Of a DNA stretch of 27,529 bases, positions 1 to 8,304 are shown piece by piece. The DNA lies in NCBI GenBank assembly GCA_023955225.1, contig JAGSGJ010000028.1:1-27529 (forward strand). Direction: 5' to 3'. A program made the position numbers and the translations under genes. How positions within the stretch are numbered: position 1 is the stretch's first letter; the number at the start of each line of letters is the position of its first letter. Under the pieces are notes generated by a model that was not told the DNA's origin, did not search any database, and saw only the letters and a list, made by a program, of their open reading frames with translations. Source of the stretch: Sulfurovum sp. Its GTDB lineage: Bacteria > Campylobacterota > Campylobacteria > Campylobacterales > Sulfurovaceae.

Positions 1-31
1 ATAAACGTTAAGTTATATTTAACATAATATT

Positions 32-40
32 TGATATTAT
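32..40 (+). promoter_or_regulatory. Extended -10 promoter of the 11-mer repeat protein gene
   Basis: TG-A-TATTAT reads as an extended -10 element. It lies 32 bases before the ATG at 73, leaving a leader of about 25 nt that ends in the ribosome-binding sequence AAAGGG seven bases before the ATG. No convincing -35 is present, which is common for Campylobacterota promoters. Assigned by eye. Confidence 0.45.
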
Positions 41-72
41 ACATTTATAAAAACTTATAAAAGGGAATACAA

Positions 73-846
73 ATGAAAAGAATGATTACAACTTCTGTGG
101 CACTAGCTGCATTATTGTTAACAAGCGTACAAGCTGATTTTGACTTGAATGATATGTTCAAAGATATGAAAGAGGCTGCTGTCAGTATGAGTAAAGATGC
201 AAAAGATTCTGTTACTACTATGAAAGACGGTGCAGTTGAAACGACACAAAGTGCGGAAAGAACTGTGACTAATGTAAGTACTGATGCTAAAGATACTTCA
301 ATGAAAGTGTCTGATGACATTAAAACAATGGAAGTAAATACAACTGCTGATATCAGCAAAGCAACTACTGATCTTTCAACTGATACTAAAGATTCACTTA
401 GAACGACAACTTCTGATATGAAAGAGAGTGGTACAAATCTTAGTACAGATATGAAAGACTCTACAATTACTGTATCTAATGATGCTAAAGATTCTGTTAA
501 GACTGTTTCTAATGATTCAAGAGATTCTGTACAAACTGTTTCTAATGATTCAAGAGATTCTGTACAAACTGTTTCTAATGATTCAAGAGATTCTGTTAAG
601 ACTGTTTCTAATGATATGAACAGGACAACAAGAACAATCTCTAATGACTCAAAAGATTCTATAGACAGAGTAGCGATAAATGCAAATGACTCTACAAAAA
701 CAATCTCTAGTGATTCAAGAGCTTCTGTTCAGTCAGTAAATGAAAATACAGCGGATTCAGTGAAAACTGCTTCTAACGATAATAGAGAATCAGTGAAATC
801 TGTTTCTGAGAATATCAACGATTCTGTTAAAACAATAAACGATTAA
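73..846 (+). CDS. Exported protein built of about twenty 11-residue (hendecad) repeats
   Basis: The protein is 257 residues with no family I can name. Residues 1-21 form a signal peptide (KR start, hydrophobic ALAALLL core, cleavage likely after VQA), so it should act in the periplasm or outside the cell. From about residue 39 to the end the chain reads as uninterrupted 11-residue units without indels, about twenty in all, consensus x-[KR]-D-S-V-[KQ]-T-V-S-N-D. Hydrophobic residues fall at unit positions 1, 5 and 8, the spacing of a hendecad amphipathic helix or right-handed coiled coil. The surface would be Ser/Thr/Asp/Asn rich. Similar 11-mer periodicity is known in group 3 LEA proteins and apolipoprotein-like helices, but no homology is claimed. 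The start is set by AAAGGG seven bases upstream. Central units are near-identical at DNA level, so unit number may vary between strains. A hairpin follows the stop. Confidence 0.85.
   Translation: MKRMITTSVALAALLLTSVQADFDLNDMFKDMKEAAVSMSKDAKDSVTTMKDGAVETTQSAERTVTNVSTDAKDTSMKVSDDIKTMEVNTTADISKATTDLSTDTKDSLRTTTSDMKESGTNLSTDMKDSTITVSNDAKDSVKTVSNDSRDSVQTVSNDSRDSVQTVSNDSRDSVKTVSNDMNRTTRTISNDSKDSIDRVAINANDSTKTISSDSRASVQSVNENTADSVKTASNDNRESVKSVSENINDSVKTIND
490..621 (+). repeat. Four tandem 33-bp units inside the hendecad gene
   Basis: Units begin at 490, 523, 556 and 589. Those at 523-555 and 556-588 are identical, and the outer two differ mainly at GTTAAG versus GTACAA and at the last codons. Each unit encodes one 11-residue protein repeat, so gain or loss by slippage would keep the frame. 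Confidence 0.9.
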
Positions 847-870
847 TTAATCATTGATTTTGCATAAGGG

Positions 871-891
871 AGAAGGGGAAACCCTGCTTCT
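871..891 (+). terminator. Probable terminator after the hendecad protein gene
   Basis: AGAAGGGG, loop AAA, then CCC, a TG bulge and CTTCT form a hairpin 25 bases after the stop codon. It is followed by a T-rich stretch (TTATCTCTCT). The bulge and the interrupted T-run make it imperfect. Confidence 0.5.
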
Positions 892-1019
892 TTATCTCTC
901 TAAATTACCAGTCACTTTTGGTAGCGTTTCACTCTTCATCAACAAAAATCATAACTTCTATTTATTATATATATAAATTCTATGATATCCTATAGATAAT
1001 ACTTGTCCAAAGGATTCAT

Positions 1020-4000
1020 GTGAATACTGTTAAAAATCTAATACTCTATTTTACTCTACTTCTACCGGCTCTACTTTTCGCTACTTCCACACAAGAAAGC
1101 ACTCCTACTACAGCTACGAATGAAGATGCACTGGCTGTCTTCTATACCATAGACGGTGATGTACAGGAACAGTATAATACGCTTGTAGAGAAGAAACTGA
1201 AAAGTATAGGTTTCCAACTTTCAGATCCACATAAAAGAGTCAATGACCAGTATGAAACAAAGTATGGTTCAACTGTACTCGATGTACTCAGTTTTATGCC
1301 TGTAGTCAATGATGAAGTGATTTTACCACTCCTTAACATTGATCCTCGTATAGCAGGTTTTGCACCATTCAATATGCTCATACACAAAAAACTTGATGAA
1401 AACAAAACACATGTCGGGCACCTAATGCCTAAAATAATGTTAGACATATTGGGCATAGAAGACAAAGAAGTCAGAGAGAAATTTACTGCTACATTTAAAT
1501 CACTGGATGCATTAATAGCAGAAGAATTAGGCGGTCAAATATCGTATATGCCGTATAAAAAACTTCCTGAACAAAGAATGATCAACTTCGAATATGAATT
1601 TGAAGCACCCGAAGACATAGACGATTTTGTGGGTGAATTCCAAAATACATTTGAACTCGCTTTTATTGACAAAGGATATCTCATCGCTGGCTATCATGAC
1701 TTTTTTGAATCTATGGATGATGCTGAAGATATACTCTCAGACTATGATGCTTTTTGGACCTATTCTCTTTGTCATCTAAAATTTTCATATAACATGTTTG
1801 ACAATGAAGGCGCACGTCCAGAAGCTGGTTTATTTGCTCCTTGTACCATGTATATGTATATCAGAAAAGGAACCAATAAACTTGTCGTTGGAATGTTTAG
1901 ACTACATAACTGGTCTGATACACTGGAGATTACCGATACACAGAGACTTGAACTTATAGAACAGCTTGACAAAGAAATACCTGAAATACTAACTACATTT
2001 GGTATGACAGCAGTCTCAAATGTAAATCCACTGACACACACACCAAAAGTACTTTCAGTGCCGGCATCAAATGTTAAAAAAGCCACAGTAGAAAGCAAGA
2101 TAGTCCCTAAAGAAGGGCCTATAAAGATTGAGCCACTCATCGTGCAAGAAGTACCTGTTCCAAAGAATGCTTTAGCCGTGATATATACACTCCAAGGCAA
2201 TGTAGAAAAACCATATAAGGGTATCATTGAAAAAGAGTTAGGAACAATTGACTACGAACTCACAGATCCGCACCATAGAGTCAATGACCAATATGAGGAC
2301 AAGTATGGTTCAACCGTCTTAGATACACTCAGTTTTTTATCTGTGGTCAATGATAAGGAGATCTTGCCACTTCTTAATATAGATCCACGTATCGCATCTA
2401 CTGCTCCATTTAATATGCTGATCTATAAAAAATTAGATGAAAATGTAACACATGTCGGCCATATCATGCCAACAGCATTTCTAGATATGATAGGGATCGA
2501 AGACAAAAAAGTAAGAGAAACATTTATAGCTTCCATTAAACCCCTTGATGCCAAAGTAGAAGCAGAATTCAGAGCTAAAGGGCTCAAATATACAAAATCA
2601 TACCAGTCTTATAAAAAACTCCCAGAAAACCGTATGCATAACTTTGAATATGAATTTGATGCACCTGAAGACCTAGATGAATTTCTTGAAGAGTTCCAAA
2701 ACACATTTGAACTCGCATTTATCGATAAACAATATCTTATCGCCGGATACCACAATTTCATGGAAGGCAGAGATGATGCTGAAGAGATCCTGGAAGGGTA
2801 TGATGCTTTCTGGACCTATTCACTCTGTCACTTAGAGTTCTCATACAATGTGTTTGACACCAAAGGTGCCCACCCCGAAGCAGGTCTTTTTGCACCTTGT
2901 ACCATGTACGTATACATCAAGAAAGGAACCAACAAACTTGTTGTAGGTATGCTAAGACTTGAGAACTGGTCAACTACCTTAAATATCTCTGATGAGAAAA
3001 GAGTAGGACTTGTCAATAAACTGGATAAAGAGATACCTGAGATCCTCACTGCATTGGGTATGAAAGCTACATCCAATACCAATACACTGCTTCAAACTGA
3101 CACAAGCAATCCAGAAAAGAAGGCAGATACACCAGATGATGTATCTAAAGTACCAGAAGTTAAACCTGTACCAAAAGTTAAACCTCTACCAGGTACAAAA
3201 GCGAAAGCAGAAGAAGTACAAACGTTTAAAACTACGAGTGGTAATGTCAATATTATCATACCATCTGTGCCAGAAGTATGTACGGTTGTCCTCTCTGAAA
3301 AAAATCAAGATACTTTAGATCGAAGTATTAAATTCTCGAAGCGTATACCGCCAAATTACATACCTCATAAATTTGACAAACAAAAGAAAATGAAACAAAG
3401 CGCCAATACAAATATCGGAGAAGTGAACCATGGGAGAATAGCAGCGCATCTTCGTGGGAAATTTATGGATGTAAAAACGGTAGAAGAAAAACTCAAGGCG
3501 GCAGGGTTTGAAGTCTTGACATCTGTCCCAGTTGATAAAAAGGGTACACTCATCTCAGTAGTCTTTACAGATAAGTCCTTAGTCAGTATGGCAAGTAAAG
3601 TAAATAGAGGCTTTATAGCATCATTACGTGTACTTGTAGATACAAAAAAGAAAACGATCAGTATCACCAACCCTCTTTATATGGCAAAAGGATTTTTACA
3701 AAGTGACTTTGATGAAAAATCAGCCAAGAAAATCTTAGTCAAACTTATCGAGCATTTTCCTAGTTTGAAAAATTCAAAAGATGTACTCAAGTTCCAGCTC
3801 TTACCAAAATACCAATTTATGAACGGTATGCCTCATTATGAAGATATGATAGAAGTAGCTTCTGGAAATGATCTTTTAGAAAAGATCAAAGATAACAAGA
3901 AAGTGCTCTTCACACAAACGCTGGAAAATGGTTCAACACTTATTGGTATTCAACTTTCTAGAAGAACCGGTGGCTTTACAAGAAGGATTGGTAGAAAGAA

Positions 4001-4181
4001 TGCCGCAATGCTTCCTTACCCAATCCTCATTGAGAATGGAAAAGCAAAAATACTTGATCCCAAGTACTACATTGCCTATATGTACCCGATGTTAAAAATG
4101 ACTGAGTTCATGACCATTGCGAGTATACCTGATGCAATGATAAAAGATTGTGAAAAAGTATTTAAGAAGAAAAGGAAGTAA
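1020..4181 (+). CDS. Exported 1053-residue protein with duplicated DUF302-like domain
   Basis: Unrecognised large exported protein. The start is GTG at 1020, preceded by AAAGGA at a spacing of 5; the ATG at 1018 is followed at once by TGA and cannot be used. Residues 1-22 are a signal peptide. Residues about 36-330 and 383-690 are two copies of one domain. Both begin [DN]ALAV[FI]YT and share VNDQYE, KYGSTVLD, LLNIDPRIA, the stretch NTFELAFIDK, YDAFWTYSLCHL, then GLFAPCTMY and KGTNKLVVGM. The last two recall the core of DUF302 proteins; this is a weak resemblance, not a confirmed assignment. Each copy has conserved cysteines in SLCHL and APCTM that could pair in the periplasm. A Lys/Pro/Val-rich linker (about 701-729) leads to a third, different domain of about 300 residues ending in a basic tail. 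No transmembrane segment follows the signal peptide. It is a single-gene unit upstream of the convergent efp gene. Confidence 0.8.
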   Translation: MNTVKNLILYFTLLLPALLFATSTQESTPTTATNEDALAVFYTIDGDVQEQYNTLVEKKLKSIGFQLSDPHKRVNDQYETKYGSTVLDVLSFMPVVNDEVILPLLNIDPRIAGFAPFNMLIHKKLDENKTHVGHLMPKIMLDILGIEDKEVREKFTATFKSLDALIAEELGGQISYMPYKKLPEQRMINFEYEFEAPEDIDDFVGEFQNTFELAFIDKGYLIAGYHDFFESMDDAEDILSDYDAFWTYSLCHLKFSYNMFDNEGARPEAGLFAPCTMYMYIRKGTNKLVVGMFRLHNWSDTLEITDTQRLELIEQLDKEIPEILTTFGMTAVSNVNPLTHTPKVLSVPASNVKKATVESKIVPKEGPIKIEPLIVQEVPVPKNALAVIYTLQGNVEKPYKGIIEKELGTIDYELTDPHHRVNDQYEDKYGSTVLDTLSFLSVVNDKEILPLLNIDPRIASTAPFNMLIYKKLDENVTHVGHIMPTAFLDMIGIEDKKVRETFIASIKPLDAKVEAEFRAKGLKYTKSYQSYKKLPENRMHNFEYEFDAPEDLDEFLEEFQNTFELAFIDKQYLIAGYHNFMEGRDDAEEILEGYDAFWTYSLCHLEFSYNVFDTKGAHPEAGLFAPCTMYVYIKKGTNKLVVGMLRLENWSTTLNISDEKRVGLVNKLDKEIPEILTALGMKATSNTNTLLQTDTSNPEKKADTPDDVSKVPEVKPVPKVKPLPGTKAKAEEVQTFKTTSGNVNIIIPSVPEVCTVVLSEKNQDTLDRSIKFSKRIPPNYIPHKFDKQKKMKQSANTNIGEVNHGRIAAHLRGKFMDVKTVEEKLKAAGFEVLTSVPVDKKGTLISVVFTDKSLVSMASKVNRGFIASLRVLVDTKKKTISITNPLYMAKGFLQSDFDEKSAKKILVKLIEHFPSLKNSKDVLKFQLLPKYQFMNGMPHYEDMIEVASGNDLLEKIKDNKKVLFTQTLENGSTLIGIQLSRRTGGFTRRIGRKNAAMLPYPILIENGKAKILDPKYYIAYMYPMLKMTEFMTIASIPDAMIKDCEKVFKKKRK

Positions 4182-4195
4182 TAGTTTATAAAAAG

Positions 4196-4218
4196 GTACA
4201 TACGAAAGTCGTATGTAC
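4196..4218 (-). terminator. Terminator of efp, shared with the convergent upstream gene
   Basis: GTACATACGA, loop AAG, TCGTATGTAC: a perfect 10-bp stem between the convergent genes. On the minus strand it is followed by CCTTTTTATAA, a good U-tract, so it best fits efp. On the plus strand there is no T-run. Confidence 0.8.
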
Positions 4219-4281
4219 TATAAAATGAAATACCCTTTGAAATATGACTTCAATATCAGTCATATTTAATCTGGAAACGTC

Positions 4282-4848
4282 TTATTTAGCTTTCTCCAAA
4301 TATTTACCCTCAACAGTATCCACTTTGATCATTTCACCTTCAAGAACATGGAAAGGTACTTGTACAACAGCACCACTTTCAAGTGTAGCCGGTTTTTTAC
4401 CACCTTGTGAGTCACCCTTGAAGTTAGGTGGTGTTTCTACGATCTTAAGTACAACCGTTTGTGCTATCTCTACTGAAATAGCTTTGCCTCCGTGAAACAA
4501 AACTTCAGCTTCCATACCATCGATCATATAATCAAAAGTATCTTTGCCTACTTGCTCATGTGTAAGCCCTATTTGCTCAAAAGTAGTTGTATCCATAAAC
4601 TGAAGCATTTCACCATCATCATAAAGGTATTGCATCGTTTTTTGTTCAAGTTCAGGTACTTCAAATTTATCACCTGCATGTACTGTTTTTTCAATCGTTT
4701 TCCCTGTAGAAAGGTTCTTGATCTTCATACGTACAAACGCTGCACCTTTACCTGGCTTTACATGCTGAAAGTCTGTAACCTTATAAGGGTTTCCTGTAAT
4801 CTCGAGTCTCGTACCTTTTTTGATATCACCCATTCCAATTGTAGCCAT
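4282..4848 (-). CDS. efp: Elongation factor P
   Basis: EF-P is a cytoplasmic translation factor that binds stalled ribosomes between P and E sites and speeds peptide bonds at polyproline stretches. The 188-residue length matches the family. The N-terminal KOW-like domain carries HVKPGKGAAF with the tip lysine K34, the residue that is beta-lysylated by EpmA/EpmB in enterobacteria; whether it is modified here cannot be told. Two OB-like domains follow, with the closing family pattern containing AVVQVPFHVLEGEMIKVDT. The ATG at 4848 has a strong AAGGAG six bases upstream and a TATAAT at 4874-4879, so the gene has its own promoter although it lies 86 bp behind the efflux operon in the same direction. 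A strong terminator follows. Confidence 0.97.
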   Translation of the reverse strand: MATIGMGDIKKGTRLEITGNPYKVTDFQHVKPGKGAAFVRMKIKNLSTGKTIEKTVHAGDKFEVPELEQKTMQYLYDDGEMLQFMDTTTFEQIGLTHEQVGKDTFDYMIDGMEAEVLFHGGKAISVEIAQTVVLKIVETPPNFKGDSQGGKKPATLESGAVVQVPFHVLEGEMIKVDTVEGKYLEKAK

Positions 4849-4873
4849 TTTAGCTCCTTAAAAATTATGAGTG

Positions 4874-4879
4874 ATTATA
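4874..4879 (-). promoter_or_regulatory. -10 element of the efp promoter
   Basis: Perfect TATAAT on the minus strand, 25 bases before the efp ATG, leaving a leader of about 20 nt that contains AAGGAG. No clear -35 was seen. Confidence 0.65.
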
Positions 4880-4906
4880 GCGAATGCTTGGTAAAAGGTT
4901 ATAGGG

Positions 4907-4923
4907 GCACCCTTAATGGGTGC
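4907..4923 (-). terminator. Hairpin at the end of the efflux operon
   Basis: GCACCC, loop TTAAT, GGGTGC form a perfect 6-bp GC-rich stem 12 bases past the stop of the last efflux gene and before the efp promoter. The minus-strand sequence after it (CCCTATAACCTTTTACC) has only a short, delayed T-run, so termination may be partial. Confidence 0.45.
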
Positions 4924-4934
4924 ATAAAAGAAGA

Positions 4935-6656
4935 TTATTTCGTGATAGAATGATTTTTACTATCACACTGGTCAACAATATCAAAATCCATCGCTTTTGA
5001 GTTATCCATTAGTACCGGGATAAAAAGTAATGAAACAAATACTGCCGCAACTGTACCGGAAATAAGTGCAACACCCAATCCACCAAATACTGGGTCACCA
5101 GCGAGTAATGCAGAGCCCAGAATGATTGCCACTGCAGTGAGAGCAATAGGTTTTGCTCTTGTGGCTGCAGCAACCGCAATAGCTCTACGTTTTTTCATAC
5201 CTTCACACTCCATCAAAGACTTAGCAAAATCTATAAGAAGCAATGAGTTTCTTGAACTAATCCCTATCAGTGCAATAAATCCGATTAGGGAAGTCGCTGT
5301 CAAGAAGAAGGTCTCAGAGGTAAACCAATTGGCAACCCAGTGTCCCACAATAACGCCAATAAGTGAAAGGAATGAACCTAACAGTACGATACCACTTATA
5401 GCAAAACTCCTATAATAAATAACTAACAACAAGAAAATCAATATCAAGGCAGATATAAATGCAGCACCTAAGTCCCTAAAAGTATCAAGTGTCACTTTCA
5501 TCTCACCATCCCAACGTATCAGAAATTTTTCATGTGAGATTTTATCTTCTAAAGTAAAGTCAAACATATAGGTTGAAAAGTCTGCTTTAGTAATAAAATA
5601 ATCATTTTCAAATTTTTCAAGCATCACACCACGCGCGTGCAATAATGGATAAAGTTGAGAAACCATATCAGTCTCTGCAACGACATTTACCATACGTGAA
5701 AGATCTTTGTGCATAATCATAGGGTTTGACTTCACTTTACGAAGGCTTACAACTTCACTTAATGGTACCATCATCCCTCTCATATTCATTAAGTTAAGTG
5801 ATGAAAGCTTACTTTGCAGTACCTCTTCATTTGCTGCAGCTAATTTTTTACTCTCCTTATCTAAAACCAAAAACATAGGTATCTGATCTGGAGAATTTTT
5901 AGAGTTTTTATGTGTAATAACCATACCTTCAAACGCAAGATACAGGATATTATTGACCTGTTCCACACTCAATCCGCTTCTAGGAATCTTCTCTTTGTCG
6001 GGTATGAGTTCAAACTTATCATAGATGTCATCAGCCATGATATCAATATCTACGAGACCTTCAGTTTCTGCTAAGATATTTGCTACTTTAGTAGAAATTT
6101 TTCTCACTGCTTCTAAGTTCTCTCCATGTATCTCAACAACTATAGAAGCCAAAGTAGGAGGACCTGAAGGCTGTTCAACAAACTTAATATTTGTACCTTC
6201 TGTCAAAGGTAAACATGCTTTTTTAATCTCAGGTCTTAAACGCTGTACCATAAGAAATGAGGGCTCGACACGATGATGTTTATCGGTAAGATTGACTGCA
6301 ATTTCTGCAACATTTTCAGTACGTTTCATACTCGCACCTTTTACAAGCCCCGCATAATCAAGTGGAATACCCTGTCCTAAAAAGAGTTCGATATTCATTA
6401 CTTCATTTTCTTTTTTCAAAAACTCGATTACACATGTACTTGCTTCTTTTGTTTGTTCTATCGATGACCCCGTAGGTGTATCGACATAGATAGAAAAGGT
6501 GTTATCACTTTTACCTGGTAACATTTTAGCCAAGACCAATTTGGTCGGAAACATCAAAAGTGAAAGGAAAAATGCAGCAGCAGTTAAAACAATAACCAGT
6601 TTTTTCTTTTTCTTACTATCAAGAATAGCATAAATAAAACTTTCAAGATTTTTCAT
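4935..6656 (-). CDS. RND efflux permease, C-terminal half (TM7-TM12), separate polypeptide
   Basis: This 573-residue protein covers the second half of an inner-membrane RND proton/substrate antiporter. One TM segment near residues 18-42 corresponds to TM7. A large periplasmic porter/docking part follows (about 43-385), then five clustered TM segments (about 390-555) equal to TM8-TM12. The TM10 stretch SSRNSLLLIDFA has Arg (about 469) where AcrB has Lys940, and the conserved RAKPIALTAVAIILG keeps the TM11 Thr. Alone it should be inactive; it must assemble with the N-terminal half encoded just upstream. Its ATG overlaps the stop of that gene as TAATG, and it has its own AGAAGGA about 8 bases upstream, so it is probably translated both by coupling and by direct initiation. 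Substrate is unknown. A frameshifted single gene is the alternative. Confidence 0.9.
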   Translation of the reverse strand: MKNLESFIYAILDSKKKKKLVIVLTAAAFFLSLLMFPTKLVLAKMLPGKSDNTFSIYVDTPTGSSIEQTKEASTCVIEFLKKENEVMNIELFLGQGIPLDYAGLVKGASMKRTENVAEIAVNLTDKHHRVEPSFLMVQRLRPEIKKACLPLTEGTNIKFVEQPSGPPTLASIVVEIHGENLEAVRKISTKVANILAETEGLVDIDIMADDIYDKFELIPDKEKIPRSGLSVEQVNNILYLAFEGMVITHKNSKNSPDQIPMFLVLDKESKKLAAANEEVLQSKLSSLNLMNMRGMMVPLSEVVSLRKVKSNPMIMHKDLSRMVNVVAETDMVSQLYPLLHARGVMLEKFENDYFITKADFSTYMFDFTLEDKISHEKFLIRWDGEMKVTLDTFRDLGAAFISALILIFLLLVIYYRSFAISGIVLLGSFLSLIGVIVGHWVANWFTSETFFLTATSLIGFIALIGISSRNSLLLIDFAKSLMECEGMKKRRAIAVAAATRAKPIALTAVAIILGSALLAGDPVFGGLGVALISGTVAAVFVSLLFIPVLMDNSKAMDFDIVDQCDSKNHSITK

Positions 6657-8299
6657 TATTTTGATCCTTCTTCATCATGCGTTGCATGATCGTCACCATG
6701 CTCTGGCTTTTTCAATAGTTTTAAACTCAAATAAGGCGTAAAGATATAGGCTACAAACAATGAAGCGATCAACGCCACAGGCACATTATACGGGATAGGT
6801 TTCATAAATGATCCCATCATCCCTCCAACAAAAGCCATCGGAACCATAGTAAGGATAATGGCCAAAGTCGCAATGTTCGTTGGTGCACCTATCTCATCCG
6901 TGGCTTCAACAAGCAGTGCACCCATCTCTTTGTCTTCAACACCATGACTATGCAAGTGTCTATGTATATTTTCTATAACAATAATTGCAGCATCTACAAG
7001 TAAACCCAAAGAGAGTAGAAGTGCAAAAAGGGTGATCCTGTTCATTGTCTGACCCGTCATCCATGCAGTAAAAAGTGTGACTGCTAAAATCGCAGGTACT
7101 GTGAATGTAACAATGATAGATTCTCTCCAACCCAAAGCAAAAACCAACATCAAGGCAATAATAATAATCGTAATGATAAGGTGATGCATCAACTCATTTA
7201 CCGCTTCATTTGCACGTTCACCATAGTTCCTGGTCACGATATAACCCATGCCCAGTCTTTCAAACTCTTTATTATGTGCAGTTAATACGGAAAGAACATC
7301 TTCTGAAACAAATACAGCATTCGTCCCTGCAAGTTTTGAAACAGTCAAGGTAATTTGACTTCTTTCACTACTTAATTTTGATTGAGTATGTGCTTTACTC
7401 CCATCTTTGACTGTATCTTTAAAGAGTATCTTCGCCGTTTGGAAGTTTTGTATATCAAGTCCCGCTTTAACAGAGGCAACATCTCTCAAGTAAATAGGTG
7501 ATCCCATATACTGTGCAACAATAATATCACCTACATCTTCAACACTTTCGATAGCATTTTTCACACCAAAAATAACCAATTTGTTATCTATCGTTCTCCC
7601 TTTTACATCAGGTACATTTACCGCAACAGACTGAACTGCTTGCATAATCTGTCCCAATGAAAGATGATAGGCAGAAAGTTTTCCCATGTCAACTTCAATG
7701 TTATACTGTTCCTTGCGTGCACCTTTCAGTGTCGTTTTTGCTACATTATCTACACTATTGATCTTTTGTTGTATTCTTCTTACTACCTTAAAAAGTGCAA
7801 CCTCATTCACCGTTACTTGATCCTTAGGATAAAAAGAGACTGTCACAATAGGAATATCAATATCAATATCAAATGGTTTAACACTGGGTTGCATAACCCC
7901 CTTAGGCATAGCATCCATATTTTGCATGACTTTGTCATAGAGTTTTAAATTTGAATCTTCTCTATCCTCACCAATATAATACATAACATTTACGACACCT
8001 ACGTTATCCATAGCCATACCATATATATGTTCTATACCACGTACTTCACGAAGTTTACGTTCTAATGGTTTCACAATAATATTTTCTATCTCTTCAGGTG
8101 TAGCACCTGGCATAGCAACAATAATTGCTCCACCCGAAATAGCAATTTGAGGATCTTCTTCTCTTGGCATAGTATTCAGTGCAATATAGCCCACCAACAA
8201 CAGAATTACTCCTAAAACAATGGTGAGAGGATTATGTAAAAAACCTTTAGCAAGTCTCCCTGCTACGTTTACGATTTCATATTCTTTTTTATGTTCCAT
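6656..8299 (-). CDS. RND efflux permease, N-terminal half (TM1-TM6), separate polypeptide
   Basis: This 547-residue protein is the first half of an RND permease (full-length members are about 1030-1100 residues). It has TM1 (about 24-42) followed by MPREEDPQI, a periplasmic porter/docking region to about 360, then TM2-TM6. TM4 contains GLLVDAAIIVIEN with one acidic residue (about D436) where AcrB has two Asp; heavy-metal pumps such as CusA also keep one. It ends after TM6 with a His/Asp/Glu-rich cytoplasmic tail (EHGDDHATHDEEGSK) and TAA. In ordinary members the chain continues through this cytoplasmic linker into TM7. Start ATG at 8299 is 5 bp after the adaptor stop, with an AGG at usable distance. 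It is the third gene of the efflux operon. Metal export is possible from the TM4 motif but not shown. Confidence 0.9.
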   Translation of the reverse strand: MEHKKEYEIVNVAGRLAKGFLHNPLTIVLGVILLLVGYIALNTMPREEDPQIAISGGAIIVAMPGATPEEIENIIVKPLERKLREVRGIEHIYGMAMDNVGVVNVMYYIGEDREDSNLKLYDKVMQNMDAMPKGVMQPSVKPFDIDIDIPIVTVSFYPKDQVTVNEVALFKVVRRIQQKINSVDNVAKTTLKGARKEQYNIEVDMGKLSAYHLSLGQIMQAVQSVAVNVPDVKGRTIDNKLVIFGVKNAIESVEDVGDIIVAQYMGSPIYLRDVASVKAGLDIQNFQTAKILFKDTVKDGSKAHTQSKLSSERSQITLTVSKLAGTNAVFVSEDVLSVLTAHNKEFERLGMGYIVTRNYGERANEAVNELMHHLIITIIIIALMLVFALGWRESIIVTFTVPAILAVTLFTAWMTGQTMNRITLFALLLSLGLLVDAAIIVIENIHRHLHSHGVEDKEMGALLVEATDEIGAPTNIATLAIILTMVPMAFVGGMMGSFMKPIPYNVPVALIASLFVAYIFTPYLSLKLLKKPEHGDDHATHDEEGSK

Positions 8300-8304
8300 A
8301 CTAC

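Noticed and set aside
490..621. Regular 33-bp repeats as a possible CRISPR array
   Set aside because: Units are directly adjacent with no spacers and lie in frame inside a coding sequence.
1772..2227. Long open frame on the minus strand inside the 1053-residue gene
   Set aside because: It is antisense to a gene with clear domain duplication and signal peptide, has no family motif, and a matching antisense frame appears in the second repeat copy, as expected of a shadow.
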